DNA of 64,000 bases from Flavobacteriaceae bacterium (GTDB lineage: Bacteria; Bacteroidota; Bacteroidia; Flavobacteriales; Flavobacteriaceae), in the NCBI GenBank assembly GCA_030835845.1, contig JAUROD010000036.1, forward strand, positions 1-64,000. The letters are read 5' to 3'. The number at the start of each line of letters is the position of its first letter. The stretch's first letter is position 1. This document shows positions 28,771-39,320 of this stretch, piece by piece. The notes beneath the pieces are model-generated. The model was not told the origin of the DNA. It searched no databases and saw nothing but the letters and a program-made list of their open reading frames with translations. Both the position numbers and the translations under genes were made by a program.

Positions 28771-30663
28771 CTAATATGCGCGCTCAGACTTCCCTTCATA
28801 AAAATTCATAAATGCGCGATTAACAACTCTATTTCCTCCTGGTGTTGGATAATTTCCAGTAAAATACCAATCTCCTTTATGGTCTGGACATGATTGGTGT
28901 AATCCCTCAATTGTTTGAAAAATAATTTTCACTGGAGAACTAATCGTGGAGGATAACAATTCTGCGATTTTATCTGATATTTCTTGTGCTTTAAAAGGCT
29001 CGTACAAGGCTTTTACATGATTTGTTGATTCTGATTCATCAGAAGCTGCACTTTGCTGACATGCGGAATAAATTTGATCTAAAACTTCTTTTAGCGTCCC
29101 TCTATCCTCATGTAATTTAAGTGCCGCTTGAAATGCAATAAAGTCCTCTAATTTCGCCATGTCAATCCCATAACAATCTGGGTAACGAATTTGAGGTGCA
29201 CTTGACACAACAACAATTTGCTTTGGATTAAGTCTTGCCAACATGGTTAAAATACTTTGACGTAAGGTTGTACCCCGTACAATACTATCGTCTACAATGA
29301 CCAAGTTGTCTTGAGGCGTAACTACACCGTAAGTGATATCGTACACATGCGCAACCAAATCATCTCGGCTGTTATCAGCAGTGATAAACGTCCTTAACTT
29401 AGCGTCCTTTATTGCGATTTTTTCTATTCGTGGACTGAGGTTTAATAATGTTTTGATTTGGTCTTTATCAAATTCATCCTGTTCCAGTTCTTCCATGATC
29501 TGGTCCTGCAGATACCGTTGGGCTTCCCCAACTAATCCATAAAAAGAAGTCTCAGCTGTATTCGGGATATAAGAAAAAACTGTGTTCTTTAAATCATTTT
29601 GAATGGCTTCACGAATTTGAGGAAACAACAACTCCCCTAGTTTTTTTCGTTCTGCATAAATAGAGGCATCACTTCCACGTGAAAAATAAATGCGTTCAAA
29701 AGAGCATGATTTTTTTTCCAATGGAGTTAATACTTTCTCAATACTTACATTACCTGATTTTTTTATCACCAAAGCACAACCAGGGTCGAGTTCTTTAATT
29801 TCGTCAATAGGTAAATTAAAGACCGTTTGAATTACTGGACGCTCGGAGGCTACAACAACAACTTCTTCATTTTCACAATAAAACGCTGGACGAATTCCTG
29901 CTGGATCACGAAGCACAAATGCATCTCCATGACCAATCATACCTGCCATAGTAAATCCTCCATCCCAATTTTTAGCAGCCTTACTCAGTACTTTTGCAAT
30001 ATTCAATCGTTCTGCAATCTGAGGAGAGGCTTGGAATTTATTAAACCCTTCTCGTTTTAATTTTCTATAAATTTTAGCTACCGCATCATCTAAAAAATGA
30101 CCGATATTTTCCATGGCTGTAATGGTGTCTGCCTTTTCTTTGGGGTGTTGACCAAGTGCCACTAGATTTTCAAATAACTCATTGACATTGGTCATGTTGA
30201 AATTCCCGGCAACAATCAGATTTCTGTGCATCCAGTTGTTTTGTCTTAAAAACGGATGAACACTTTCAATACTATTTTTTCCAAAAGTTCCATAACGAAC
30301 GTGCCCAAGCATTAGTTCTCCTAGATACGGTACATTTTTTTTAAGTGCTTCGGGGTCGGATTTTAATGAAGGATTTTCTGTGATTGTTTCTTGAATCCTT
30401 GAGCTTATTTGGTTAAACACATCTTGAATTGGTTGTGATTCACACGAACGTACTCTACTTATGTAGCGTTCTCCTGGACCCATATCAAATTTAATACTTG
30501 CAAATCCAGCTCCGTCTTGCCCACGGTTATGCTGTTTTTCCATCATCAGGTACATTTTATTTATACCATAAAGCGAAGAACCGTATTTTTCTTGATAATA
30601 TTTTAATGGCTTTTTTAAGCGAATTAAGGCAATTCCACATTCATGTTTGATTGCGTCACTCAT
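28771..30663 (-). CDS. Amidophosphoribosyltransferase-like protein (long PurF-type, 630 aa)
   Basis: HECGIALIRLKKP...KQHNRGQDGAGFAS, PRPP motif NLVIVDDSIVRGTTLRQSI. Confidence 0.85.
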   Translation of the reverse strand: MSDAIKHECGIALIRLKKPLKYYQEKYGSSLYGINKMYLMMEKQHNRGQDGAGFASIKFDMGPGERYISRVRSCESQPIQDVFNQISSRIQETITENPSLKSDPEALKKNVPYLGELMLGHVRYGTFGKNSIESVHPFLRQNNWMHRNLIVAGNFNMTNVNELFENLVALGQHPKEKADTITAMENIGHFLDDAVAKIYRKLKREGFNKFQASPQIAERLNIAKVLSKAAKNWDGGFTMAGMIGHGDAFVLRDPAGIRPAFYCENEEVVVVASERPVIQTVFNLPIDEIKELDPGCALVIKKSGNVSIEKVLTPLEKKSCSFERIYFSRGSDASIYAERKKLGELLFPQIREAIQNDLKNTVFSYIPNTAETSFYGLVGEAQRYLQDQIMEELEQDEFDKDQIKTLLNLSPRIEKIAIKDAKLRTFITADNSRDDLVAHVYDITYGVVTPQDNLVIVDDSIVRGTTLRQSILTMLARLNPKQIVVVSSAPQIRYPDCYGIDMAKLEDFIAFQAALKLHEDRGTLKEVLDQIYSACQQSAASDESESTNHVKALYEPFKAQEISDKIAELLSSTISSPVKIIFQTIEGLHQSCPDHKGDWYFTGNYPTPGGNRVVNRAFMNFYEGKSERAY

Positions 30664-31607
30664 AAGGCAAGTATTTTTTCATCCCAATTGAAATGAGTTA
30701 GTTTTCGGTAGGCTGTAATCCTATTTTGAAGGGACGTATGGGTAACTTTTTCGATGGCTTCAACGCCAAATGCTTCTACTGTAAAAGAAGCAAAAACAGT
30801 GCCTACAACAAGGGCTTGTTTGAGGGTGTCAAAATTTATTTCTCCGGAATGCGCAAGGTATCCAGCAAAACCTCCTGCAAAGCTATCTCCCGCTCCTGTT
30901 GGATCTACAACTTGATCGACTGGATAAGCGGGTGCGATAAATACTTTATCGTCTCCGTAAAGTTGTGCTCCATGTTCTCCTTTTTTGATGATTACATAGC
31001 GAGGTCCCATGGCATGTATTTTTTTGGCTGCTTTGGTCAATGAAAATTCTCCAGTCAATAAACGAGCCTCTTCATCGTTAATCGATATTAAATCTACTTG
31101 AGCGATGACTTGGTCTAAATCAGAACGGAAGTGTTCCATCCAAAAATTCATTGTATCGAGTATCCTAAATGAGTGTGATAAATCCATTTGACTTAATGCA
31201 TCAAGCTGGACGATTGGATGAAGATTTCCTACCATTACCACCGAACTATCTCGAAATTCATCAGGAACTACTGGAGTGAAGTTTTCCAATACATTCAGTT
31301 GGGTGTCCAAGGTGGTTCGCGTGTTCATATCATCATGATATCGACCACTCCAGAAAAATGTTTTCCCCTCTTTAACTTTTTCTACTCCTTGTGCATCAAC
31401 ACCTAATTGGGTGAGTTTGTCTAAGTCTGAATCAAGAAAGTCTTCTCCGATAACGGAAACTAGACCGCAGTGTAAGGGAAATTTTGAGGAAGATAAGGCA
31501 ATATATGTCGCTGCTCCTCCCAAAACTCGATCCACCTTTTGATAGGGTGTCTCGATTGCATCATAGGCCATTGTTCCTACGACTAATAGTTTTTTATTCA
31601 TATGCAA
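30660..31607 (-). CDS. PfkB-family carbohydrate/nucleoside kinase
   Basis: 315 aa; VDPTGAGDSFAGGFAGYLA; overlaps the purF-like gene by 4 nt. Confidence 0.92.
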   Translation of the reverse strand: MHMNKKLLVVGTMAYDAIETPYQKVDRVLGGAATYIALSSSKFPLHCGLVSVIGEDFLDSDLDKLTQLGVDAQGVEKVKEGKTFFWSGRYHDDMNTRTTLDTQLNVLENFTPVVPDEFRDSSVVMVGNLHPIVQLDALSQMDLSHSFRILDTMNFWMEHFRSDLDQVIAQVDLISINDEEARLLTGEFSLTKAAKKIHAMGPRYVIIKKGEHGAQLYGDDKVFIAPAYPVDQVVDPTGAGDSFAGGFAGYLAHSGEINFDTLKQALVVGTVFASFTVEAFGVEAIEKVTHTSLQNRITAYRKLTHFNWDEKILAL

Positions 31608-31735
31608 TAATACTAATCAGCTAATTATCAGCATTTTGAAATTATGTTTTGCAATTTTTTATCAACCTCTAAAAAAACACCCTTCATACAGGTAATCTTT
31701 CTTCAATACGACTAAAATTACAGAACGCTCCTCGC

Positions 31736-31766
31736 AAAGATAAAAGAAAAAGGAGAGGGTAGCAAC
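31736..31766 (-). promoter_or_regulatory. Promoter of the pfkB-purF-like operon (TTG-N20-TATCTTTG)
   Basis: Minus strand TTG CTACCCTCTCCTTTTTCTTT TATCTTTG. Confidence 0.6.
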
Positions 31767-31909
31767 GTAACTCACCCCTTTCTTTGGACATAAAAGGGAG
31801 GAAAGTGAAAAAAAAAAGAGAAGCACTCATTGGTATAACTTCCTACAAATTGGAAATAAACAAGCTCAAAACACACAAACCTTACCTCTGTGAAGTAACC
31901 CAAGTGTAG

Positions 31910-33803
31910 TTGTTTAGGGAAAAGACCAAAAAATTGAAAAAAAGAGGAATAAAAAAAGATGTTTGCTTAACGCATCACAACGGAAAAATTAATGCAATTT
32001 CCAATAAATGTCCGCATCAAGGAGGACCCTTAAGCGAAGGTTCAATCGAAAACGGTCTATTGCGCTGTCCATGGCATGGTTGGGACTTTGATCCTTGCGG
32101 TGGAGACTCAGAAGGGTACGATGACGAACTTAAGGTATATCCTCTTAAAATCCAGGGAGAAGAGGTGTTTGTCGGTTTAGAACAAGAATCAAAACACAAA
32201 AAAACAGTCGCTGACCTCATGGTGGAAACAATGATTGAATGGGGAATCGACCGTATTTTCGGTATGGTGGGCCATTCAAATTTAGGGATTGCAGATGCGT
32301 TAATGCGTCAAGAATCTCAAGGAAAATTAAAATTTATTGGAGTCCGTCATGAAGGTGCAGCAGCATTTGCAGCCTCAGCCTATGGAAAACTGACAGGAAA
32401 ACCAGCTGCATGTTTTGCAATTGCCGGTCCTGGGTCAACCAATATGTGTACAGGGCTTTGGGATGCAAAAGTAGACAGGGCGCCTATTTTAGCACTTACA
32501 GGCCAAGTAGCTACCCAAGTCGTTGGAATTGGAAATTTTCAAGAATTGGACCTTGTCACTGCCTTTCAATCCGTTGCAGTATTCAATCATAGGGTAGAGA
32601 GTCAAAGTCAACATAGTGAGCTAATGGCTATTGCCATTAAATATGCACTTTTGAATCGAGATGTATCGCATTTGACTTTTCCCGATCAAGTACAAGTGCT
32701 ACCAGCGGGTAAACAAAAAATTTCAACTCCTGAAAACCGTATCACACCTTTAGATATCGCACCACCAAAATCTGCCTAAAAAAATGCAGTAGAGTTGATT
32801 AAAAAGAAAAAACGTCCTGTCATTATTGTGGGTCATGGAGCAAAATTTAATATGAAAATGATTATCGAGCTTGGTGAAAAGCTAAATGCTCCCATTATGA
32901 CAATCTTTAAGGGAAAGGGACAAATAGCAGATCATCACCCTTTGGGGTGTGGAGTACTTAGTCGAAGTGGAACACCAATTGCATCCTATTTTATGAACGA
33001 AGCTGATTTGATTATTGCCATAGGTACTTCGTTTTCCAATCACACTGGAATTACCCCTAAAAAACCAACCATACAGATTGATTTTGACCCACTTACATTA
33101 GCTAAATTTCATCCTGTAGACGTTGAAGTCTTTGGGGAAATTGGTAGAACAGTAGAACTACTGAACAATGAAAAATATGGTGAAAAAATAAACCAAAGAA
33201 CAGAAATTAAAGAAAGATGGCAGATTTGGCAATCAGAAAAACATAAGCGTTTGAAAGAGAATCGAAACAACGGAATATCATCCACAGCCATCTTTGATGC
33301 ACTAAAAAAACAGCACCAAAAAATGCGATTATGTGTGTCGATGTAGGGAATAATGCCTATTCGTTTGGGCGCTATTTCGAACCGTCAAATCAAACTTTTT
33401 TAATGTCTGGTTATTTAGGGTCTATTGGCTTTGCATTTCCTGCAGCCATTGGAGCATGGGCAGCAGTTGGACACACACGTCCTATCATTGCAGTTGCAGG
33501 TGATGGAGGTTTTTGTCAGTATTTAGCTGACTTCACAACGGCTGTAAAGTATTCGATGCCAATAAAAGTTATTGTAATCAATAATAATGAGTTGGGAAAA
33601 ATATCAAAAGAACAAAGAGCAGGTGGTTGGTCAACTTGGGCAACAGATTTGGTAAATCCAAATTTTGCAAGCTTTGCTGAAAGCTGTGGGGCTTTTGGCA
33701 AGCAAGTCAACGATAGAAAAGTGCTACACCAAGCGTTATTCAACTGTTTGAACATGATGGTCCTGGATTGATTGAAATTGCGGCAGATGTACAATTAATT
33801 TGA
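31910..33803 (+). pseudogene. Degraded fusion of an N-terminal Rieske [2Fe-2S] domain and a thiamine-pyrophosphate-dependent (pyruvate oxidase/acetolactate synthase-like) enzyme
   Basis: Rieske CPHQGG...CPWHGW, then TPP-family sequence (GIDRIFGMVGHSNLGI, VRHEGAAAFAASAYGKLTG, AGDGGFCQYLADF). Broken by in-frame TAA at 32777-32779, frameshift at 33304-33310 and frameshift near 33734; the tail LFEHDGPGLIEIAADVQLI is in a third frame. Confidence 0.88.
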
Positions 33804-33895
33804 TTCTAACAATCAAACCCCTTGTTTCCGACAATTGGAATCCAATTTTTAAAAACTAGAATAGTTAAAAGAAAAAGAAATTGTGTGGGTAGAAA

Positions 33896-34390
33896 TTAAG
33901 CTAGGAGGTTATTATCTTTTTTAGCTTCAATTTCATAAAATTGATCGTGCTCAATTGCCATTGTTTTTGCAGCTTGAACAGCAAGGTAATCACAGCGTTC
34001 GTTTTGAGGGTGATTGTTGTGCCCTTTAATCCATTGAAAACGTACATTATGCTTAGGGTAAACAACTAAAAAACGCTTCCACAAGTCCGGGTTTTTTTTA
34101 TCCTTAAAGTTTTTCTTTTCCCATCCAAAAACCCATTTTTTATCCACTGCTTCGATTACATATTTAGAATCTGAAAACACAGTAACATCCATTGGGGTTT
34201 TTTGAAGTTTTTCAAGACCTTCAATCACAGCTAACAACTCCATTCGATTGTTGGTGGTATGAATAAACCCACGTGAAAATTCTTTGATATAACTTTTACC
34301 TACCCATTCCATAATTAAACCATATCCCCCTGGCCCCGGATTTCCCAGCGCTGAACCATCTGTGTAAATATGTACTTTTTCGTTAGCCAT
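33896..34390 (-). CDS. rnhA: Ribonuclease HI
   Basis: 164 aa; VHIYTDGSALGNPGPGGYGLI, NNRMELLAVIEGL, DSKYVI. Confidence 0.95.
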   Translation of the reverse strand: MANEKVHIYTDGSALGNPGPGGYGLIMEWVGKSYIKEFSRGFIHTTNNRMELLAVIEGLEKLQKTPMDVTVFSDSKYVIEAVDKKWVFGWEKKNFKDKKNPDLWKRFLVVYPKHNVRFQWIKGHNNHPQNERCDYLAVQAAKTMAIEHDQFYEIEAKKDNNLLA

Positions 34391-34949
34391 TTAGAACTGA
34401 TTCGATTACTTTGGGGAAATGCATAAACTCAAGTTGATGGATTTTCTCAGCAATACCCTCAGGTGTATCCTCTGAGGACAACGAACATTCAGCTTGAAAA
34501 ATAATCGCACCTTCATCATAGGCTTCATTCACATAATGAATACTAATTCCTGTTTTATCCTCACCAGACTCCTTTACAGCCCTATGAACATGCATACCGT
34601 ACATTCCTTTCCCTCCAAATTTTGGAAGCAAAGCAGGATGAATGTTAATTATTTTATTTGGAAATAAATAAGTGATCTCAGGAGGAATTTTTTTTAAATA
34701 TCCCGCTAAAACAATCAAATCAGGTGAAATATTGCTTAAATAATTTTCTAAAAAAGAAGGGGTTTCAACTTGAGGATCAAAAGCAATACAAGGTATATCA
34801 AGAGATGCTGCACGTTGAACAACACCCGCTACGGGGTTGTTAGTCAGAATACTATGAACAGATATTTCTGAATTATTCTTAAAATACCGAACGATATTTT
34901 CAGCGTTTGAACCACTTCCAGACGCCAAAATGACGATTTTTTTTTGCAT
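34383..34949 (-). CDS. purN: Phosphoribosylglycinamide formyltransferase
   Basis: MQKKIVILASGSGSNAENIV, INIHPALLPKFGGKGMYG; start trimmed to internal Met. Confidence 0.94.
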   Translation of the reverse strand: MQKKIVILASGSGSNAENIVRYFKNNSEISVHSILTNNPVAGVVQRAASLDIPCIAFDPQVETPSFLENYLSNISPDLIVLAGYLKKIPPEITYLFPNKIINIHPALLPKFGGKGMYGMHVHRAVKESGEDKTGISIHYVNEAYDEGAIIFQAECSLSSEDTPEGIAEKIHQLEFMHFPKVIESVLNG

Positions 34950-35115
34950 AAATTTAAATGTGCAAATTAGCGGTAATTCCTCATAAATCAAAGGATTTTA
35001 GTTGGATATAGAAATTGCATAATGTTAAAAAAAGCATTTTAAATCCCCCTTAAAGAGTGTTTGGTCTAAACTTTTCATATTTTTGCATTCAACAAAACTA
35101 AAACCAATTGTTATT

Positions 35116-35349
35116 ATGTCAGACATTTCATCTAGAGTTAAAGCCATAATTGTTGACAAATTAGGCGTTGACGAAAACGAAGTAGTAACTGAAGCAAGTT
35201 TCACAAATGATTTAGGAGCTGATTCTTTAGACACTGTGGAACTAATCATGGAGTGTGAAAAAGAATTTGATATTCAAATTTCTGACGATCAAGCTGAGAA
35301 TATTGCCACTGTAGGTCAAGCTATTCAATACATCGAACAAGCTAGCTAA
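35116..35349 (+). CDS. acpP: Acyl carrier protein
   Basis: [18 protein letters not shown]...[17 protein letters not shown]. Confidence 0.97.
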   Translation: MSDISSRVKAIIVDKLGVDENEVVTEASFTNDLGADSLDTVELIMECEKEFDIQISDDQAENIATVGQAIQYIEQAS

Positions 35350-35361
35350 AATTAGGTCCCA

Positions 35362-36612
35362 ATGAATCCAAGACGTGTAGTTGTTACCGGATTGGGTGCT
35401 TTGACTCCTATTGGAAACACCCTCTCAGCATACTGGGAGGGGTTACTTTCTGGAACATCTGGAGCTGCGCCCATCACTTATTTTGATGCGACTCATTTCA
35501 AAACACAATTTGCATGTGAATTGAAAGGGTTTAATGCATTGGATCATTTTGATCGTAAAGAAGCCCGAAAACAAGATCGTTTTTCGCAATACGCATTAGT
35601 TTCCTCTGATGAAGCTATTGCTGACGCTGGACTTACCTCTGAAAACGTTGACAAAGACCGTGTAGGAGTGATTTGGGGTGCTGGAATTGGTGGATTAGAA
35701 ACTTTTCAAAACGAAATTCTGAATTTTGCTGAAAATGACTTAAAACCAAGATTCAATCCTTTCTTTATCCCCAAAATGATCGCTGATATTGCACCCGGAA
35801 TGATTTCAATCAAACACGGGTATCGAGGTCCTAACTTCGCAACTGTTTCTGCATGCGCATCCTCTGCGAATGCCATTATCGATGCTTTAAATTATATCCG
35901 TCTTAATCATGCCGATATAATTATTGCAGGAGGTTCAGAAGCTGGAGTTACTTATGCTGGTATTGGAGGATTCAACGCTTTACATGCCCTTTCAACCCGT
36001 AACGATGACCCCGCATCTGCTTCACGTCCTTTTGATAAAGATCGTGATGGATTTGTGTTAGGTGAGGGTGCTGGCTGCCTTGTTCTTGAAGAATATGAAC
36101 ATGCCAAAGCTCGTGGAGCTAAAATATACTGTGAATTAGCGGGTGGAGGTCTCTCTGCAGATGCACACCATATGACTGCTCCTCACCCTGAAGGTATTGG
36201 CGCAAAAAATGTGATGCTTAATTGCTTAAGAGATGCAAACCTAAAACCAACTGATGTGGATACCATCAATATGCACGGAACATCCACACCTTTAGGTGAT
36301 ATTGCAGAATCAAAAGCAGTATTGGACGTATTTGGTGAACATGCATACAAGATCAATATAAATTCTACTAAATCAATGACCGGTCACCTTCTTGGAGCTG
36401 CTGGTGCAATTGAGGCAATTGCTTCAATTATGTCGATTAAAGAAAATATAGTACCTCCAACAATAAATCATCAGACTCCAGACGAAAATATTGACTCAAA
36501 ACTTAATTTCACCTTTGGAAAAGCACAGAAAAGGGAAGTTAAAGTAGCGTTGTCAAACACCTTCGGCTTTGGTGGTCACAACGCGTGTGTTGTGTTCAAA
36601 GAATTTGATTAA
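35362..36612 (+). CDS. fabF: Beta-ketoacyl-ACP synthase II
   Basis: 416 aa; RRVVVTGLGALTPIGN, ATVSACASSANAI active Cys, MHGTSTPLGD, NSTKSMTGHLLGAAGAIE. Confidence 0.97.
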   Translation: MNPRRVVVTGLGALTPIGNTLSAYWEGLLSGTSGAAPITYFDATHFKTQFACELKGFNALDHFDRKEARKQDRFSQYALVSSDEAIADAGLTSENVDKDRVGVIWGAGIGGLETFQNEILNFAENDLKPRFNPFFIPKMIADIAPGMISIKHGYRGPNFATVSACASSANAIIDALNYIRLNHADIIIAGGSEAGVTYAGIGGFNALHALSTRNDDPASASRPFDKDRDGFVLGEGAGCLVLEEYEHAKARGAKIYCELAGGGLSADAHHMTAPHPEGIGAKNVMLNCLRDANLKPTDVDTINMHGTSTPLGDIAESKAVLDVFGEHAYKININSTKSMTGHLLGAAGAIEAIASIMSIKENIVPPTINHQTPDENIDSKLNFTFGKAQKREVKVALSNTFGFGGHNACVVFKEFD

Positions 36613-36620
36613 ATTGCTAT

Positions 36621-37342
36621 GTGCAATTTTTTACTAAATTTTGGGGGTCTAATTCAAAGAATACCGCTTTTGACCAAATGCTTAAAGAAGTTCTTGGGTA
36701 TTTACCCAAAAATAAACTACTCTATCAGAAAGCATTTACTCATCGTTCACTAAACATCAAAAACAAAGAGGGTTTTCCCGTAAACTTTGAACGCTTAGAA
36801 TTTTTAGGAGATTCTGTCATTGATTTAGTTGTAGCAAACTATCTCTATGGAACACTTGTTCATGATAATGAAGGTCAACTTACACGAATGAAATCTAAAA
36901 TTGTAAGTAGAGAGAAATTGAACACAATCGGAAGAGAATTAGATCTTTTTACTCATTTAAGTTGCTCTGGAAATAGGGTGAATTTTGGAGAAGATATTCA
37001 TGGAAACCTACTAGAATCAATAATCGGTGCTGTATTTGTAGATAAGGGATATGAGAAATGCAAAAAAATTGTATTCAAAATAATTATTGATCCTTTTATA
37101 AACCTTGAAAAAGTAAAGCAGGAGATCATTTCACATAAAAGCGTGCTGATTGAATGGGGACAAAAAGAGAAAAAGCTAATTACTTTCAGAACTGAAAAAG
37201 AACAAAGTAAAGCACCGAAAATCATCTTTCGTTGCATCCTCCTTGTTGCTGATAAAGAGCTTTTAAAGGTTCGTGAAAGTTCAAAAAAAAGGCAGAGGAA
37301 AAAGCGGCAAAACGTGCAGTCCGCATTCTTAAAATAAAGTAG
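36621..37342 (+). CDS. rnc: Ribonuclease III with apparent frameshift near its C-terminus
   Basis: FERLEFLGDSVIDLVVANYLY, HGNLLESIIGAVFVDKGY and dsRBD. The annotated frame ends RQRKKRQNVQSAFLK; one extra A in the A8 run restores SKKKAEEKAAKRAVRILKIK, stop at 37340-37342. Confidence 0.88.
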
Positions 37343-37419
37343 TAAGTCCCCGTTTATTGTGCTAAATTGACTTAAAAACCGTATTTTTGGAAGGAATTAA
37401 ACAAGACGGATTTTAAACT

Positions 37420-37893
37420 ATGCCGCATAAGAAAATAGTACGCACAGCTTTATTTGAAAACGAAATTGATTTTCGTTTAATCGCAATTCACAGTGTTGCT
37501 GAAGACTATTTTTTAGCCTATAAAATCAATCAACAACTTAACACACTTTTGTACAACGTCACCGAATACGCTACCTCCTCGACTAATCCTATTTTTTTTA
37601 GTCGTTTTATTTGGGATAATGAATCTGAGGATTGTCCATGGGAATTAATTTCCAATCAATGGTCTACTAATGATTCCAAAACTGTATCCTCACCTACATT
37701 ATTTGGTGTTGAAACAAAGCAACGTAAACAACTTATTGATGAACTCCCTCAAGTTGATTATTTGCTCAAGTTATCTCTTTATGCAGAAGACCAAAGCCTG
37801 CTCTCAAAGCTAAATAAGATGAATGAAGTGCAATTCGTGTACGAAATTACTGACAACAAAATCAAATTGAATCCAAACTTAATATTCGAATAA
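37420..37893 (+). CDS. IPExxVDY-family protein
   Basis: 157 aa ending in DELPQVDYLLKL; located between rnc and pyk as is usual in Flavobacteriia. Confidence 0.75.
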   Translation: MPHKKIVRTALFENEIDFRLIAIHSVAEDYFLAYKINQQLNTLLYNVTEYATSSTNPIFFSRFIWDNESEDCPWELISNQWSTNDSKTVSSPTLFGVETKQRKQLIDELPQVDYLLKLSLYAEDQSLLSKLNKMNEVQFVYEITDNKIKLNPNLIFE

Positions 37894-39320
37894 TGCCGCA
37901 AGAGAAAAAAACAAAAATAGTAGCTACACTAGGACCTACATCTTCTAGCAAAGAAGTCATGCGCGATATGATATTGGCAGGAGTCAATGTTTTCCGAATT
38001 AATTTTTCTCATGCAGATCATGATGATGTTCGTGAACGTATTGCAATTATTCGTTCTTTAAGTGATGAAATGGACACTTATGTATCCATTTTAGCAGATT
38101 TACAAGGTCCCAAACTCCGTGTAGGGAAAATTCAAGAAGGTGCAGAGGTCTTTCCCGGTGATCATGTTGATTTTATCACTACAAAACCTTTTGAAGGAAA
38201 TGCCAAACAGGCTTATATGACCTATCAGCAATTTCCAATGGATGTAAAACCAGGAGAAAGAGTATTGCTTGATGATGGTAAATTAATTTTTGAGGTTGTT
38301 TCAAGTGATAAAAAAGAAAAGGTAACCGCAAAAGTCATACAAGGAGGTGCTTTTAAGTCCAAAAAAGGGGTTAACCTTCCGAATACTAACGTATCTCTTC
38401 CTGCATTGACTGAAAAAGATATTGAAGATGCCATTTTTGCAATTCAGGAAAAGGTAGATTGGATTGCCCTATCCTTTGTACGCAACAGTAATGATTTGAT
38501 TCAATTAAGAGAATTAATTGAAACACATAGTGCACATAAAATCCCAATAATTGCAAAGATTGAAAAACCTGAAGCCATTCAGAATATTGACAAAATTGTT
38601 TCTCACTGTGATGGTTTGATGGTAGCTCGTGGTGATTTGGGTGTAGAAATACCTGCTGCTGAAGTTCCATTGATTCAAAAAGAATTGGTTTTGATCGCCA
38701 AGAAAGCAAGAATACCTGTTATTATTGCGACCCAAATGATGGAAACCATGATCGACAGCTTAACAGCAACTCGAGCCGAGGTGAATGATGTGGCTAACTC
38801 AGTAATGGATGGTGCTGATGCGGTAATGCTTTCTGGGGAAACATCTGTGGGTAAGTACCCTGTTCAGGTTATTGAAACAATGACTTCCATTTTAAAAAGT
38901 GTTGAGAATTCACCTTTGATAAATGTTCCTCAAATACCTCCAAGTATCCGTACCAACCGATTTATAACAAAATCAGTTTGTTATCATGCGGCAAATATGG
39001 CTAATGAAATTGATGCAGCCGCTATTTGCACCCTGACCAATAGTGGATATACCGCATTTCAAATCTCTGCATGGAGACCTAAAGCATTTATATTAGTCTT
39101 TACGTCCAACAAAGTAATTCTATCTCAACTAAATATATTGTGGGGAGTAAAAGCCTTCTATTACGATCGTTTTGAGAGTACAGACAATACCGTTGAACAA
39201 GTAAATCAAATTGCCAAAGAGAAAGGCTTAGTTAATGATGGTGATATGTTGATTAATCTAGCTGCAATGCCTATTAAAGCGAAGGGTATGGTAAATACTT
39301 TACGAGTTTCAACGATTTAA
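37893..39320 (+). CDS. pyk: Pyruvate kinase
   Basis: 475 aa; KTKIVATLGPTSSSKEVM, GDLGVEIPAAEVP, ATQMMETMI, MLSGETSVGKYPV. Confidence 0.97.
   Translation: MPQEKKTKIVATLGPTSSSKEVMRDMILAGVNVFRINFSHADHDDVRERIAIIRSLSDEMDTYVSILADLQGPKLRVGKIQEGAEVFPGDHVDFITTKPFEGNAKQAYMTYQQFPMDVKPGERVLLDDGKLIFEVVSSDKKEKVTAKVIQGGAFKSKKGVNLPNTNVSLPALTEKDIEDAIFAIQEKVDWIALSFVRNSNDLIQLRELIETHSAHKIPIIAKIEKPEAIQNIDKIVSHCDGLMVARGDLGVEIPAAEVPLIQKELVLIAKKARIPVIIATQMMETMIDSLTATRAEVNDVANSVMDGADAVMLSGETSVGKYPVQVIETMTSILKSVENSPLINVPQIPPSIRTNRFITKSVCYHAANMANEIDAAAICTLTNSGYTAFQISAWRPKAFILVFTSNKVILSQLNILWGVKAFYYDRFESTDNTVEQVNQIAKEKGLVNDGDMLINLAAMPIKAKGMVNTLRVSTI

Noticed and set aside
36998-37237. Minus-strand 79-aa ORF within rnc
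   Set aside because: Antisense to conserved RNase III; explained by AT-rich composition.
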